A DNA stretch of 21,691 bases from an uncultured Chitinophagaceae bacterium. GTDB lineage: Bacteria; Bacteroidota; Bacteroidia; Chitinophagales; Chitinophagaceae. Of this stretch, positions 1 through 7,095 are shown piece after piece. The DNA is taken from positions 1-21,691 of the forward strand of contig CALKVC010000225.1 in assembly GCA_937996595.1 (NCBI GenBank). Reading direction: 5' to 3'. Under the pieces are notes generated by a model that was given only the letters and a program-made list of their open reading frames with translations, searched no databases and was not told the DNA's origin. Every line of letters starts with the position of its first letter. The first letter of the stretch is position 1. A program made the translations under genes and the position numbers.

Positions 1-123
1 AAACGCCCCCCACACACACATCAGGCGCGAAACAGCAGACCCCCAGCGACAAACTCAACACACTTGTCTGGTCAAAATGAGAATGGCTGTTGCCGCTGAC
101 CAGCTGTCCACAGAACGAATGCG

Positions 124-143
124 GTAATGTAAAGTTGCATTAC
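124..143. promoter_or_regulatory. Inverted repeat upstream of the antitoxin-like start
   Basis: GTAATG (124-129) and CATTAC (138-143) are perfect inverted arms with an 8-base spacer, 27 bases before the ATG at 170. AbrB/MazE-type antitoxins usually repress their own promoter by binding such a dyad, so this could be an autoregulatory operator. That role is inferred from position only. Nothing else was recognised in bases 1-123. Confidence 0.35.
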
Positions 144-1468
144 ACATCAACCCACATAAAGGCTGCTTCATGACTGCTTTGACCATCACCACCAAAGGCC
201 AGATCACCCTGCGCCGTGAACTGTTTCCACATCAGGCTCTGCGTAATGCCGCCCCAGTACATGGGAATTGCATAGAACACAATACCGATCGTCGAGATCC
301 AGAAGTGGAAGTTCGCCATGCGCATGCTGTAGAGCGGCTTGCCCCACAGGCGTGGAATAATGAAATACAGCATTGCAGCCGCGAGACCACCGTTCCAGGC
401 GAGAGCGCCCAAATGCACGTGCCCGATAATGTAGTCCGTATAGTGCGTGAGTGCGTTCACATTCTTGAGCGACATCATCGGCCCTTCGAATGTCGACATA
501 CCGTAAGCGGTGACTCCCACCACCATGAACTTCAAAACCGGATCCTGTCGTACACGATCCCAGGCACCGCGCAGTGTCAGAAGACCGTTGATCATACCAC
601 CCCATGAAGGTGCAATCAGCATCACGGAGAAAGCAGTACCGAGCGACTGCGCCCAGTCGGGCAATGAGGTATAGAGCAGGTGGTGCGGGCCGGCCCAGAT
701 ATAGATGAACACAAGGCCCCAAAAGTGTACGATCGAAAGTTTATAAGAATAAACCGGACGATTCGCAGCTTTCGGAATAAAGTAGTACATGATACCGAGA
801 AACGGCGTGGTTAAGAAAAACGCTACGGCGTTGTGGCCGTACCACCACTGCACGAGGGCATCCTGCACACCCGCATAGACCGAATAACTTTTCAGGAAAG
901 AAACCGGAATGGCAAGCGAGTTGCCGATGTGCAGCATCGCGACGGTAACAAAAGTGGCGATATAGAACCAAACCGCAACATAGAGATGTTTTTCGCGGCG
1001 GTTCAGAATGGTCATCATCATGTTGAGACCAAACACCACCCAGATCACTGCAATCGCGATGTCGATCGGCCACTCAAGCTCGGCGTATTCTTTACTCGAT
1101 GTGATACCGAATGGCAGCGTCACAGCCGCCGAAACGATAATCAGCTGCCAGCCCCAGAAGTTGATATTCGACAAGATGTCAGAATACATCCGGGTTTTCA
1201 AGAGGCGCTGCAGCGAATAATACACACCCATGAAAATGGCGTTACCCGCAAACGCGAATATCACCGCATTGGTGTGCAAGGGGCGCAAACGCCCATAACT
1301 CAGCCAAGGAATGCCTCCCAAAAATTCAGGGAAGGCCAATTGCGCCGCAATAATGACGCCAACCAACATGCCAACCACGCCCCAAAGAATGGTGGTGAGC
1401 GCAAACTGGCGCACAACCCCATCGTTATAGACCATGGGGCTGGCTGGGCTGCTTAGGGTGTTTTCCAT
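140..1468 (-). CDS. ccoN: cbb3 oxidase subunit I, C-terminally truncated, proteobacterial type
   Basis: The 442-residue frame is clearly CcoN, the catalytic haem-copper subunit. It has the low-spin haem histidine in L-R-P-L-H-T-N, the W-W-Y-G-H-N and H-H-L-L-Y copper-site motifs, and the G-H-V-H-L-G-A-L helix with haem ligands. Similarity stops at residue 418. The last 24 residues are the complement of the antitoxin fragment, so the final transmembrane helix is missing; the family is normally about 470-480 residues. The start is well placed, with GAGGT a few bases upstream on the minus strand and an Anr/FNR box further up. The base composition is richer in G+C than the window's own ccoN. No ccoO follows, because the segment ends. 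It is probably not a working gene here, and more likely a foreign read or contig end than a native copy. Confidence 0.85.
   Translation of the reverse strand: MENTLSSPASPMVYNDGVVRQFALTTILWGVVGMLVGVIIAAQLAFPEFLGGIPWLSYGRLRPLHTNAVIFAFAGNAIFMGVYYSLQRLLKTRMYSDILSNINFWGWQLIIVSAAVTLPFGITSSKEYAELEWPIDIAIAVIWVVFGLNMMMTILNRREKHLYVAVWFYIATFVTVAMLHIGNSLAIPVSFLKSYSVYAGVQDALVQWWYGHNAVAFFLTTPFLGIMYYFIPKAANRPVYSYKLSIVHFWGLVFIYIWAGPHHLLYTSLPDWAQSLGTAFSVMLIAPSWGGMINGLLTLRGAWDRVRQDPVLKFMVVGVTAYGMSTFEGPMMSLKNVNALTHYTDYIIGHVHLGALAWNGGLAAAMLYFIIPRLWGKPLYSMRMANFHFWISTIGIVFYAIPMYWGGITQSLMWKQFTAQGDLAFGGDGQSSHEAAFMWVDV
170..223 (+). CDS. N-terminal fragment of an AbrB/MazE-like antitoxin, cut by a junction
   Basis: The first 18 codons read MTALTITTKGQITLRREL, which matches the N-terminal strand of SpoVT/AbrB swapped-hairpin antitoxins (the T-x-K-G-Q-x-T-L-R motif that contacts DNA). 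A ribosome site AAAGG lies at 157-161, a good distance before the ATG. After about codon 18 the frame stays open to 607, but it is only the complement of the ccoN segment and has no AbrB similarity. The gene is therefore broken at about 215-226, where the sequence switches to antisense ccoN. The style is proteobacterial, unlike the rest of the window. The family call rests on a short motif and is moderate. No toxin gene can be seen. Confidence 0.5.
212..228. other. Chimeric junction 1: antitoxin segment to ccoN segment
   Basis: On the plus strand, antitoxin similarity runs to about 223. On the minus strand, CcoN similarity ends at the K-Q-F-T residues encoded at 215-226. Both readings fit the shared bases CGTGAACTG (215-223), so the join sits in or beside a short microhomology. 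Alignment to the intact CcoN domain at 11304-13424 places the loss of similarity at the same residue. Confidence 0.6.
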
Positions 1469-1539
1469 CGCTTACCTCATCAACTGATTTTGTGTTTTTA
1501 GTGCACCGCGCAGTATGGCACTACGGACACGCACTCGTC

Positions 1540-1553
1540 TTGACATGCATCAA
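1540..1553 (-). promoter_or_regulatory. Anr/FNR box of the foreign ccoN
   Basis: Read on the minus strand this is TTGAT-GCAT-GTCAA, a 9 of 10 match to the FNR/Anr consensus TTGAT-N4-ATCAA. Its centre (1546.5) lies about 32 bases upstream of a CATACT -10-like hexamer (complement of 1511-1516), the spacing expected for a class II site at -41.5. It is about 72 bases before the ccoN ATG. Anaerobic activation of ccoN by Anr/FNR is well known in proteobacteria, which supports the foreign origin of this segment. Confidence 0.65.
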
Positions 1554-1580
1554 TCGCTATCAAGGATGCGCTCGGCTTCG
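1553..1580. other. Chimeric junction 2: ccoN upstream region to Bacteroidota sequence
   Basis: Up to 1553 the sequence is a proteobacterial-type promoter on the minus strand. From about 1562-1580 onward the plus strand encodes an ABC ATPase C-terminus in a frame that is closed by a stop at 1541-1543. The ATPase therefore has no upstream part, and the join must lie between the FNR box and about 1580. Confidence 0.6.
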
Positions 1581-1711
1581 TATTCGATATCTTCAAACAA
1601 CTTTCAGGCAAATATCATCAGACACTCTTGATTGTTACCCATGATGACGAACTAACCAGTGTGGCCGACCGGAGCATCGTAATGGAAGATGGTAAGATAA
1701 TCAGCCAATGA
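1562..1711 (+). CDS. ABC transporter ATP-binding protein, C-terminal fragment (LolD/MacB-like)
   Basis: The last ~49 codons include L-L-I-V-T-H-D (Walker B-distal strand and H-loop histidine) and V-M-E-D-G-K-I-I, the usual end of an LolD/MacB-type nucleotide-binding domain. Such ATPases power lipoprotein release or macrolide/peptide export from the inner membrane. The Walker A, signature and Walker B motifs are absent because the gene is cut at its left end by junction 2. Its stop TGA (1709-1711) overlaps the ATG of the next gene (ATGA), so the two are probably translationally coupled and belong to the same genome. Confidence 0.7.
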   Translation, partial: KDALGFVFDIFKQLSGKYHQTLLIVTHDDELTSVADRSIVMEDGKIISQ

Positions 1712-2517
1712 TGAAACATATTTACGAAAATATCATTCACGGCTTGTGCAGGGATATGAAGAAATCGGTGAAGCAAATGCGAAAGCATTTTGATGATGAT
1801 GATATACATGATTTCAGGCTAAGTGTTAAAAAACTGCGTGCATTCCTGGGGATGGTTTCACTGGACAGTACTTGCAGGAGAAGGTTACGTATACCCGGAA
1901 ACATCAGGCGTTTATTCCGGAAAGCCGGAAACCTGCGTGATATGCGCCTGTTTGAAAAAAAGGCCTTATCCTTTTTTACAGGAAATGAAAAGCCGGTATT
2001 TTTTTTAAAAGGCCTGGAAGCGGAAACTTCCCTTTGTGAGAAAGAATTATATACCCACCTGCACAAGAACCCGTGCCGGGATTCTGTAAAAGCCATGATA
2101 AGAAAGCTGCCGGAAAATGATGAACCATTGGCTGCCTCTTTTTTTTATGATGAGAAAAAGCAGATGCTCCAACGCTTATTTGCCGAGAAGGAAATTACCG
2201 GGCATATGTTTCATATAATGCGCAAGCATATTAAAGATTTGCATGTTATCAGAGGCCTGGAAATGGAATACGCCGGAACAGCCAGCCAGGCGCATTTTGC
2301 CCAATACCATGGTTTAAAAAATACTGAAAACCTCGCTGTTCAACTCGGCCATTTCAATGACAGCAGTATGCTGATAAATTTTTTAAGCAGCTTCAGGTTC
2401 AGTCAAAATGCTTATGCCGATTTTGATAAGGTAGAAAATTTCCGTCAACATTGTATCCATGAAAGGGAAATGCAGCGGATTAATCTTCTTAAACAATTGA
2501 ATAATATAAGTTTGTGA
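1708..2517 (+). CDS. CHAD-domain protein
   Basis: 269 residues, almost wholly helical and rich in Lys, Arg and His. Residues 33-44 (I-H-D-F-R-L-S-V-K-K-L-R) and the following R-R-L-F-R-K-A-G-N-L-R-D-M-R stretch are the hallmark first repeat of the CHAD family. Weaker His/Lys helices follow near residues 185-215 and 230-240. CHAD domains bind inorganic polyphosphate and are often found with polyphosphate granules. There is no CYTH triphosphatase domain here. The ATG at 1708 overlaps the stop of the ABC ATPase fragment; an ATG at 1711 is the alternative. Function beyond polyphosphate binding is unknown. Confidence 0.8.
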   Translation: MMKHIYENIIHGLCRDMKKSVKQMRKHFDDDDIHDFRLSVKKLRAFLGMVSLDSTCRRRLRIPGNIRRLFRKAGNLRDMRLFEKKALSFFTGNEKPVFFLKGLEAETSLCEKELYTHLHKNPCRDSVKAMIRKLPENDEPLAASFFYDEKKQMLQRLFAEKEITGHMFHIMRKHIKDLHVIRGLEMEYAGTASQAHFAQYHGLKNTENLAVQLGHFNDSSMLINFLSSFRFSQNAYADFDKVENFRQHCIHEREMQRINLLKQLNNISL

Positions 2518-2531
2518 GTAAACAGCCATCG

Positions 2532-2596
2532 TGACAAGCGTCATAGCATATATTGCCAGAAGTCATTCAGCATGTTTAATATATTCAATAACTTTC
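2532..2596 (+). promoter_or_regulatory. Tandem CRP/FNR-like dyads and -7 element, YqjE-like gene
   Basis: The distal dyad TGACAAGCGTCA is at 2532-2543. A proximal, half-degraded copy TGCCAGAAGTCA is at 2554-2565, 22 bp away centre to centre. The -7 element TAACTTTC is at 2589-2596 (5 of 6 fixed bases of TAnnTTTG). The distal centre is 51.5 bp before the first T of the -7 element, the same offset as at the ccoS and both usp promoters. The predicted leader is longer here (~55 bases) than at the other sites. Confidence 0.55.
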
Positions 2597-2654
2597 CATA
2601 GTGAAAAAGACAGGTAATTGGGTTATTGATTTATTATATTTAATATGACTGGTT

Positions 2655-3020
2655 ATGAAAGAGACATTTTCTAAGGTTGAAGAACTGGCAGGCCACGTTA
2701 AGGAATATATGAACAACCGGTTAGATGCTGTTAAGCTTAGTGCGGCAGAGAAAAGTTCAAAACTGCTGGCCCAGGTGATTGCATTCTCAATTGTATTTAT
2801 CGTTTTTATCATCTTCATCATATTTGCAGGGATTGCCCTGGCATATTTTCTCTCAAAGCTAACAGGCGAGTATTATTGGGGATTTGCCATTGTTTCGGCC
2901 TTGTTCCTGCTAATTTCGTGGCTAACATGGAAAACAAAAGAAAAACTGATCAGGTTGCCTATCATGAATGCCATCCTGAACCAACTGTTTAAGGAAGACG
3001 AAACAAATGAAAAGATTTAA
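2655..3020 (+). CDS. YqjE/Holin-X-like membrane protein (PF07332 type)
   Basis: 121 residues: an amphipathic N-terminal helix (~1-38), two strongly hydrophobic membrane helices (~39-70 and ~75-92), and a charged C-terminus. This layout and the K-E-Y-M-N-N-R-L-D-A-V-K-L motif fit the putative phage-holin superfamily III / YqjE family. In enterobacteria that family sits beside ribosome-associated YqjD and is induced in stress or stationary phase. A phage lysis role is unlikely because no phage genes are nearby. It overlaps the next gene by 14 bases, so the two are cotranscribed. A tandem-dyad promoter lies upstream. Confidence 0.65.
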   Translation: MKETFSKVEELAGHVKEYMNNRLDAVKLSAAEKSSKLLAQVIAFSIVFIVFIIFIIFAGIALAYFLSKLTGEYYWGFAIVSALFLLISWLTWKTKEKLIRLPIMNAILNQLFKEDETNEKI

Positions 3021-3288
3021 GAACATACAGCAACTAAAAGAAGAGCAAAAGAGGCTCGCTCAGCGGAAGCTGGAATTGGAAAAGGCCATCAGGTACGACT
3101 GGCGTGATGTGAAGGAAAGCCTGAATCCATTCAATTTGGTTGCAGGATTATTTTCAGGGAAAGAACATAAAAATGAATCTGAACATTCATCCTCAGTGCT
3201 TCAGGATAAGATATCGGAAATAACAGAGACATACCTTGATAAACTGGCAGGCAGGTTTGAGCAAAAGCTGAAACAGTGGATGAAATGA
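3007..3288 (+). CDS. Small charged helical protein, partner of the YqjE-like gene
   Basis: 93 residues with no membrane segment. A long Lys/Glu/Gln-rich helix at residues 5-30 could form a coiled coil, followed by an N-P-F-N-L-V-A-G-L-F turn and a second amphipathic helix at 65-92. I do not recognise a family. Its start overlaps the end of the YqjE-like gene by 14 bases, so translation is probably coupled and the products may act together at the membrane. By position it resembles the small YqjK gene that follows yqjE in enterobacteria, but sequence similarity cannot be claimed. Confidence 0.7.
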   Translation: MKRFKNIQQLKEEQKRLAQRKLELEKAIRYDWRDVKESLNPFNLVAGLFSGKEHKNESEHSSSVLQDKISEITETYLDKLAGRFEQKLKQWMK

Positions 3289-3390
3289 AATAGGCTATAT
3301 GTAGTATTTCCTTCATGTTGTTCTTATAACGGAGTTCGGAAATTTCCATACTATTAATGCCCCTTTGCAGTATTAGATTACACGTGTTTA

Positions 3391-3455
3391 TGACATATGT
3401 TTTACCTGTATCTGACAATCATCATGACCTTCTTTTCAAATAAAAAATAACTTGC
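3391..3455 (+). promoter_or_regulatory. Tandem CRP/FNR-like dyads, lipoprotein promoter
   Basis: A proximal dyad TGACAATCATCA (3413-3424) is well formed. The distal site TGACATATGTTT (3391-3402) has lost the right arm. Their centres are exactly 22 bp apart. A weak -7 element TAACTTGC begins at 3448, giving offsets of 51.5 and 29.5 bp as at the other sites. The -7 match is poor (4 of 6), so this is the least certain of the set. The start codon follows the -7 T by 28 bases. Confidence 0.4.
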
Positions 3456-3475
3456 TGTTATAAAAATAGCCGGTT

Positions 3476-4102
3476 ATGAAAACAAATTATATCATCAGTT
3501 TTATCATGATAGCATTTATGATAAGCTGTTCCAGTTCCCAGATAACCAACTCATGGAAATCTGAAAAAATCCCCGAAAAAAAATTCAGCAAAATAATGGT
3601 TGTAGGCATTATTGCCGGAAGCGATTGGGCACTAAGGGAGAAAATGGAAATGCATCTCGTAGGCGACCTGGCTGATAAAGGGTATAGCGCCGTGTCTGCC
3701 ATCAAGGAATATGGCCCGAAGAACTTTGAGAATATGAAAGAAACTGAAGTGCTTGATAAGCTTTCAGGCCTGGGTATTGATGCAGTTGTTACCATTGTAT
3801 TGCTCGATAAGGACCGTGAACGGTATTATGTGCCGGGAAAAGTTTATTATTCTCCCTACAGCATTCACCAGCGCAATTTCTGGGGATATTATACAACCAT
3901 ATATGAGCGTATTTATTCCCCCGGATATTACCAGGAAAATACCAGGTATTTCTGGGAAAGTAATTTCTATGATCTTAAAAACAGGAACCTCCTGTATGCT
4001 GTTCATACTGAATCTTTCGATCCCGATTCTATGGATGCAATGGCACATGAATATGGATTGCTGATTGTAAACAATATGGTAAAATCGGGTGTATTGAAAT
4101 AG
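3476..4102 (+). CDS. DUF4136-like outer-membrane lipoprotein
   Basis: 208 residues with a lipoprotein signal: Lys near the start, a hydrophobic stretch, and the lipobox M-I-S-C with the lipidated Cys at residue 18, followed by S-S-S. The mature part has an early I-T-N-S-W-K segment, a central region rich in Tyr and aromatic residues (about 110-160), and ends near N-M-V-K-S-G-V-L-K. The pattern fits DUF4136-type lipoproteins of Bacteroidota, whose function is unknown. It probably forms its own transcription unit, since 187 bases separate it from the upstream gene and 238 from the next. Confidence 0.65.
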   Translation: MKTNYIISFIMIAFMISCSSSQITNSWKSEKIPEKKFSKIMVVGIIAGSDWALREKMEMHLVGDLADKGYSAVSAIKEYGPKNFENMKETEVLDKLSGLGIDAVVTIVLLDKDRERYYVPGKVYYSPYSIHQRNFWGYYTTIYERIYSPGYYQENTRYFWESNFYDLKNRNLLYAVHTESFDPDSMDAMAHEYGLLIVNNMVKSGVLK

Positions 4103-4299
4103 CATCCGGTAATTTAGGCTGATAAACTTCCTTTAACAGGCCCAAATCAAAATAACAGCCATGGATGTACGAAATTGTTGCGGTGTTTGCGTGCATCAAC
4201 CGAGATATGTATGAAGTAACCTGGGTTGAAATACAGCAAACGGGGCTGTCTGTTTCCTTTCATATAAAAAGGATTTATAATTAATATATAGAACGGTCA

Positions 4300-4326
4300 T
4301 TTGTATATCAATAATTTATAACTTAG
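4300..4326 (+). promoter_or_regulatory. Possible basal promoter of the kinase-regulator operon
   Basis: TTTG at 4300-4303 and TAACTTAG at 4319-4326 resemble the -33 and -7 elements of Bacteroidota promoters, though the 15-base gap is shorter than usual. The ATG follows the -7 T by 22 bases. No TGA-N6-TCA dyad occurs anywhere in 4103-4340, so this operon appears to lie outside the tandem-dyad regulon. The rest of that 238-base gap holds nothing I recognise. Confidence 0.3.
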
Positions 4327-4340
4327 TACAAATTACCGAG

Positions 4341-5606
4341 ATGGATGAATTGTCAACTGGCGACTTATTGAAGGAAAAAGAACGGTTTGTGGCATTGTTT
4401 GAATATGCTTCTATGGGAATCCTTGTGGCCAATGCCAAAGGAAAGATTGAGCTAGCCAACCAATTCTTATTAAACCAGTTCGGATATGCACATTGTGACG
4501 AACTGCTTGGAAAAGAAATAGAAATACTGATTCCTGAAAGATACGCTCACAATCACCATACACACAGGACGAAATATGTAAAGAAGCCCGAACGCAGGTC
4601 AATGGGTGTTGGCAGGGATTTATTTGCTGTAAAAAAAGACGGGACTGAATTTCCTGTTGAAGTGAGCCTAAGCCATTATCATACCAACGAGGGAATCAAC
4701 ATCATAGCATTCATCATTGATATCTCGCAACGCAAAGAAATTGAAAATGCTGTTTTACAGCAGAAAGAACAGTTGTATGAAAATAACCTGAAGATTGAAG
4801 AACTGAATAATGACCTGGAAAAGAAAGTGGAACTCAGGACAAGCCAACTGAAAGATACTTTGCACCAGCTGGAAGAATCGAGGGATGAATTGAAGAAAGC
4901 ACTAAATAAGGAGAAAGAACTGGGGGATCTCAAAAGCAGGTTCGTTTCCATGGCTTCTCATGAATTCCGTACACCGTTAAGCACCATTCTTTCATCAGCA
5001 TCACTCCTGGCCAAGTATACTGAAACGGCAGAACAGGAAAAACGTGACAAGCATATCAACCGTATCAAATCATCTGTAAATAACCTGCTCGACATATTGA
5101 ATGAATTCCTGTCAATTGGAAGGATTGAGGACGGAAAAATACTGACCCGTTACACTTGTTTTAATGTGCGGGATTTCATTGAAAACATCTGTGTGGAAAT
5201 AAAAGGTATAGCCAAAAAAGACCAGCAGTTCATTTACCGTCATACAGGCAAGCAGGTAATAGAACTGGATGATTCCCTGCTGCGGAATATCATTTTCAAT
5301 TTATTGAGCAACGCTATTAAATTCACATCTGATGATGGTATTATTGAACTCTTTTCTACTGTAGAAAATGATCTTTTAACCATCACCGTGAAGGATAACG
5401 GTATCGGTATTTCTGAAGAAGACCAGCAACACCTGTTTGAAAGGTTCTTCCGTGCTTCCAATGCCACCAATATACAGGGAACCGGCCTCGGGCTGCATAT
5501 TGTGGCAAAATATGCTGAATTGATGAACGGAACTATTAGCTTTGCAAGTGAACTGGAAAAAGGCACCAGTATAACCATTTCATTCAACAAACCAGCTTCA
5601 GTGTAA
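4341..5606 (+). CDS. PAS-domain sensor histidine kinase, FixL-like layout
   Basis: 421 residues with no membrane segment, so probably cytoplasmic. A PAS domain covers ~12-132 and ends in the usual D-I-S-Q-R-K-E motif. A coiled coil covers ~133-195. The HisKA dimerisation helix carries phospho-acceptor His207 in S-H-E-F-R-T-P. The ATPase domain (~305-417) has the N box L-L-S-N-A-I-K-F, the G1 box D-N-G-I-G-I (352-357) and G-T-G-L-G-L (380-385), so it should be active. The PAS sequence around H-N-H-H-T-H-R-T-K-Y and M-G-V-G-R aligns by eye with FixL-type PAS domains, but many non-haem PAS domains share it. The next gene starts one base after the stop and encodes the cognate regulator. The signal is unknown; oxygen or redox is plausible given the cbb3 cluster nearby. 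Confidence 0.85.
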   Translation: MDELSTGDLLKEKERFVALFEYASMGILVANAKGKIELANQFLLNQFGYAHCDELLGKEIEILIPERYAHNHHTHRTKYVKKPERRSMGVGRDLFAVKKDGTEFPVEVSLSHYHTNEGINIIAFIIDISQRKEIENAVLQQKEQLYENNLKIEELNNDLEKKVELRTSQLKDTLHQLEESRDELKKALNKEKELGDLKSRFVSMASHEFRTPLSTILSSASLLAKYTETAEQEKRDKHINRIKSSVNNLLDILNEFLSIGRIEDGKILTRYTCFNVRDFIENICVEIKGIAKKDQQFIYRHTGKQVIELDDSLLRNIIFNLLSNAIKFTSDDGIIELFSTVENDLLTITVKDNGIGISEEDQQHLFERFFRASNATNIQGTGLGLHIVAKYAELMNGTISFASELEKGTSITISFNKPASV

Positions 5607-5607
5607 T

Positions 5608-6669
5608 ATGAAACAACGTATTTTATTGATAGAAGATAATGCCGATATCCGGGAGAATACAGCCGAGATCCTGGAGTTATCCAATTATGTAGTTGATACG
5701 GCCGAAAACGGGAAAGTGGGTATTGAAAAAGCGATGCAACATAAGCCCGACCTGATTATTTGCGATATCATGATGCCCGTTTTGGACGGATATGGTGTTT
5801 TGCACCTGCTGAATAAAAATGAAGAACTCTCGGGAATCCCGTTTATTTTTCTTACGGCAAAATCGGAGCGTGGCGACCAGCGCAAGGGCATGGAAATGGG
5901 CGCCGATGATTATATTACGAAGCCCTTCACCGACATTGAACTGCTGAACGCCATAGACAGCAGGCTTAAAAAGATAAAGATCCTTAAAAAGGAATATGCA
6001 TCCGATCCCGAAGGCATACAGGAAATGCTGAATGAATTCGGAGAACTGAGTACACTGGATAATATTACAGAAAACAGGGAAGAGAACCACTATAAGAAAA
6101 AGCAGGCCATATATATGGAAGGTAACCATCCTTACAAGCTGTTTTTTATCAAGAAGGGAAAAGTGAAAACGTATATCAGTAATGAAGATGGTAAAGTGCT
6201 TACCACCGGTCTTTTTGGCGAAGGCGATTTTTTCGGTTATACGGCATTGCTGGAAGGCACTGTTTATAAAGAAACCGCAGAGGCGATAGATGACTGTATC
6301 ATTACAGATATTCCCATCGACGAATTCCAGAAACTGTTATACCATGATGCCGCTGCCACCCGGAAGATCATCCAGTTATTATCAAAAAATATTGAAGAAA
6401 AAGAACAGCAGTTGCTAAATATCGCTTATAATTCCCTGCGTAAGCGGGTAGCAACAGCCCTGGTTACATTGCTCAAAAAGTATGGTAAGGAAGGAGATGA
6501 TGTGTTTACCATTAATTTTTCCAGGGAAGACCTGGCCAATATTGCCGGTACAGCCACTGAATCGCTGATACGTACACTGAGTGATTTCAAGAACGAGAAA
6601 CTCATTGATATCCAGGGAAGCAGGATTTCCGTACTTAACGAAAAGAAATTGGCGGGAATGCTTAACTGA
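5608..6669 (+). CDS. Response regulator with CRP/FNR effector half (REC-cNBD-HTH)
   Basis: 353 residues. A receiver domain (~1-122) has the full active site: acidic E9/D10, phospho-acceptor D53, T83 and K105. A linker follows, then a cyclic-nucleotide-binding-like beta roll (~155-270, with G-E-G-D-F-F-G-Y), a long dimer helix, and a Crp-type winged helix-turn-helix (~295-345). The recognition helix T-E-S-L-I-R keeps E318 and R322, equivalent to the Glu and Arg that read the TGA half-site in CRP and FNR. There is no N-terminal FNR cysteine cluster, so oxygen is not sensed by iron-sulfur here; phosphorylation by the upstream kinase is the likely input. It is the best candidate to bind the tandem TGA-N6-TCA dyads found at eight promoters in this window. 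Confidence 0.9.
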   Translation: MKQRILLIEDNADIRENTAEILELSNYVVDTAENGKVGIEKAMQHKPDLIICDIMMPVLDGYGVLHLLNKNEELSGIPFIFLTAKSERGDQRKGMEMGADDYITKPFTDIELLNAIDSRLKKIKILKKEYASDPEGIQEMLNEFGELSTLDNITENREENHYKKKQAIYMEGNHPYKLFFIKKGKVKTYISNEDGKVLTTGLFGEGDFFGYTALLEGTVYKETAEAIDDCIITDIPIDEFQKLLYHDAAATRKIIQLLSKNIEEKEQQLLNIAYNSLRKRVATALVTLLKKYGKEGDDVFTINFSREDLANIAGTATESLIRTLSDFKNEKLIDIQGSRISVLNEKKLAGMLN

Positions 6670-6683
6670 TGATTGTTGTATGG

Positions 6684-7076
6684 TTAAAGCAGGGAACCGA
6701 GGTACTGGTTGAATTCATTTTTTAGTCCGGCAAAATTTTTCTCAAAGTAGCCCATTTCATTATGTAGTTTCCGGTGCTTGGCTGTTATCTTCTGTTCATC
6801 ATATGTCAACCCTTTTGATGCATCTTTAAGTAACCGTTGCAAAGCTATGATATCGGTCTGCATATCTTTTATGCATTCATCATTGTGTACGAAACTGTTC
6901 TGGAAATGTTCCGCCTGGGCAATGAACTCCTTGTCGGTGTTAATATCCAGCACCTGTGACAATCTTGTTTTTAAGTAAGAATTCTCCTGCAGGTAAAAGT
7001 CAAGTGCACGCTGCCATGTCAAATTTTCATGGAGGTACTGATCTATTCCTGGAATTCTTATCCTACTCATAATCAT
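6684..7076 (-). CDS. Small helical protein of unknown function
   Basis: 130 residues, helical throughout, with charged heptad-like stretches and no signal or membrane segment. I do not recognise a family. Two starts are possible: ATG at 7076, or ATG two codons later at 7070, which sits 6 bases after an AAAG ribosome-site-like sequence. It is convergent with the REC-CRP/FNR gene, with 14 bases between the stops. Its promoter carries the same spaced dyad as the cbb3 and usp genes, which suggests a role in the same response. Confidence 0.75.
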   Translation of the reverse strand: MIMSRIRIPGIDQYLHENLTWQRALDFYLQENSYLKTRLSQVLDINTDKEFIAQAEHFQNSFVHNDECIKDMQTDIIALQRLLKDASKGLTYDEQKITAKHRKLHNEMGYFEKNFAGLKNEFNQYLGSLL

Positions 7077-7095
7077 CTTTATTGTATCTTTTTAA

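Noticed and set aside
170..607. A full 145-residue protein starting with the antitoxin motif
   Set aside because: Only the first 18 residues look like AbrB/MazE; the rest is antisense ccoN, so the long frame is an accident of the junction.
833..1456. A 207-codon open frame on the plus strand
   Set aside because: It is the complement of the ccoN fragment, and similar antisense frames occur at the same place in the second ccoN (12657-13094).
140..1468. Horizontal transfer of a second ccoN into this genome
   Set aside because: The gene is cut at its 3' end, lacks ccoO, keeps a proteobacterial FNR promoter, and has no mobile-element sequence beside it. A chimeric contig end is simpler, though reads are needed to settle it.
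2655..3020. Phage lysis holin
   Set aside because: No endolysin, spanin or other phage gene is nearby, and the protein fits the chromosomal YqjE-like group.
4103..4340. Dyad control of the kinase-regulator operon
   Set aside because: No TGA-N6-TCA site was found in this gap on inspection, so autoregulation by the same motif is not supported.
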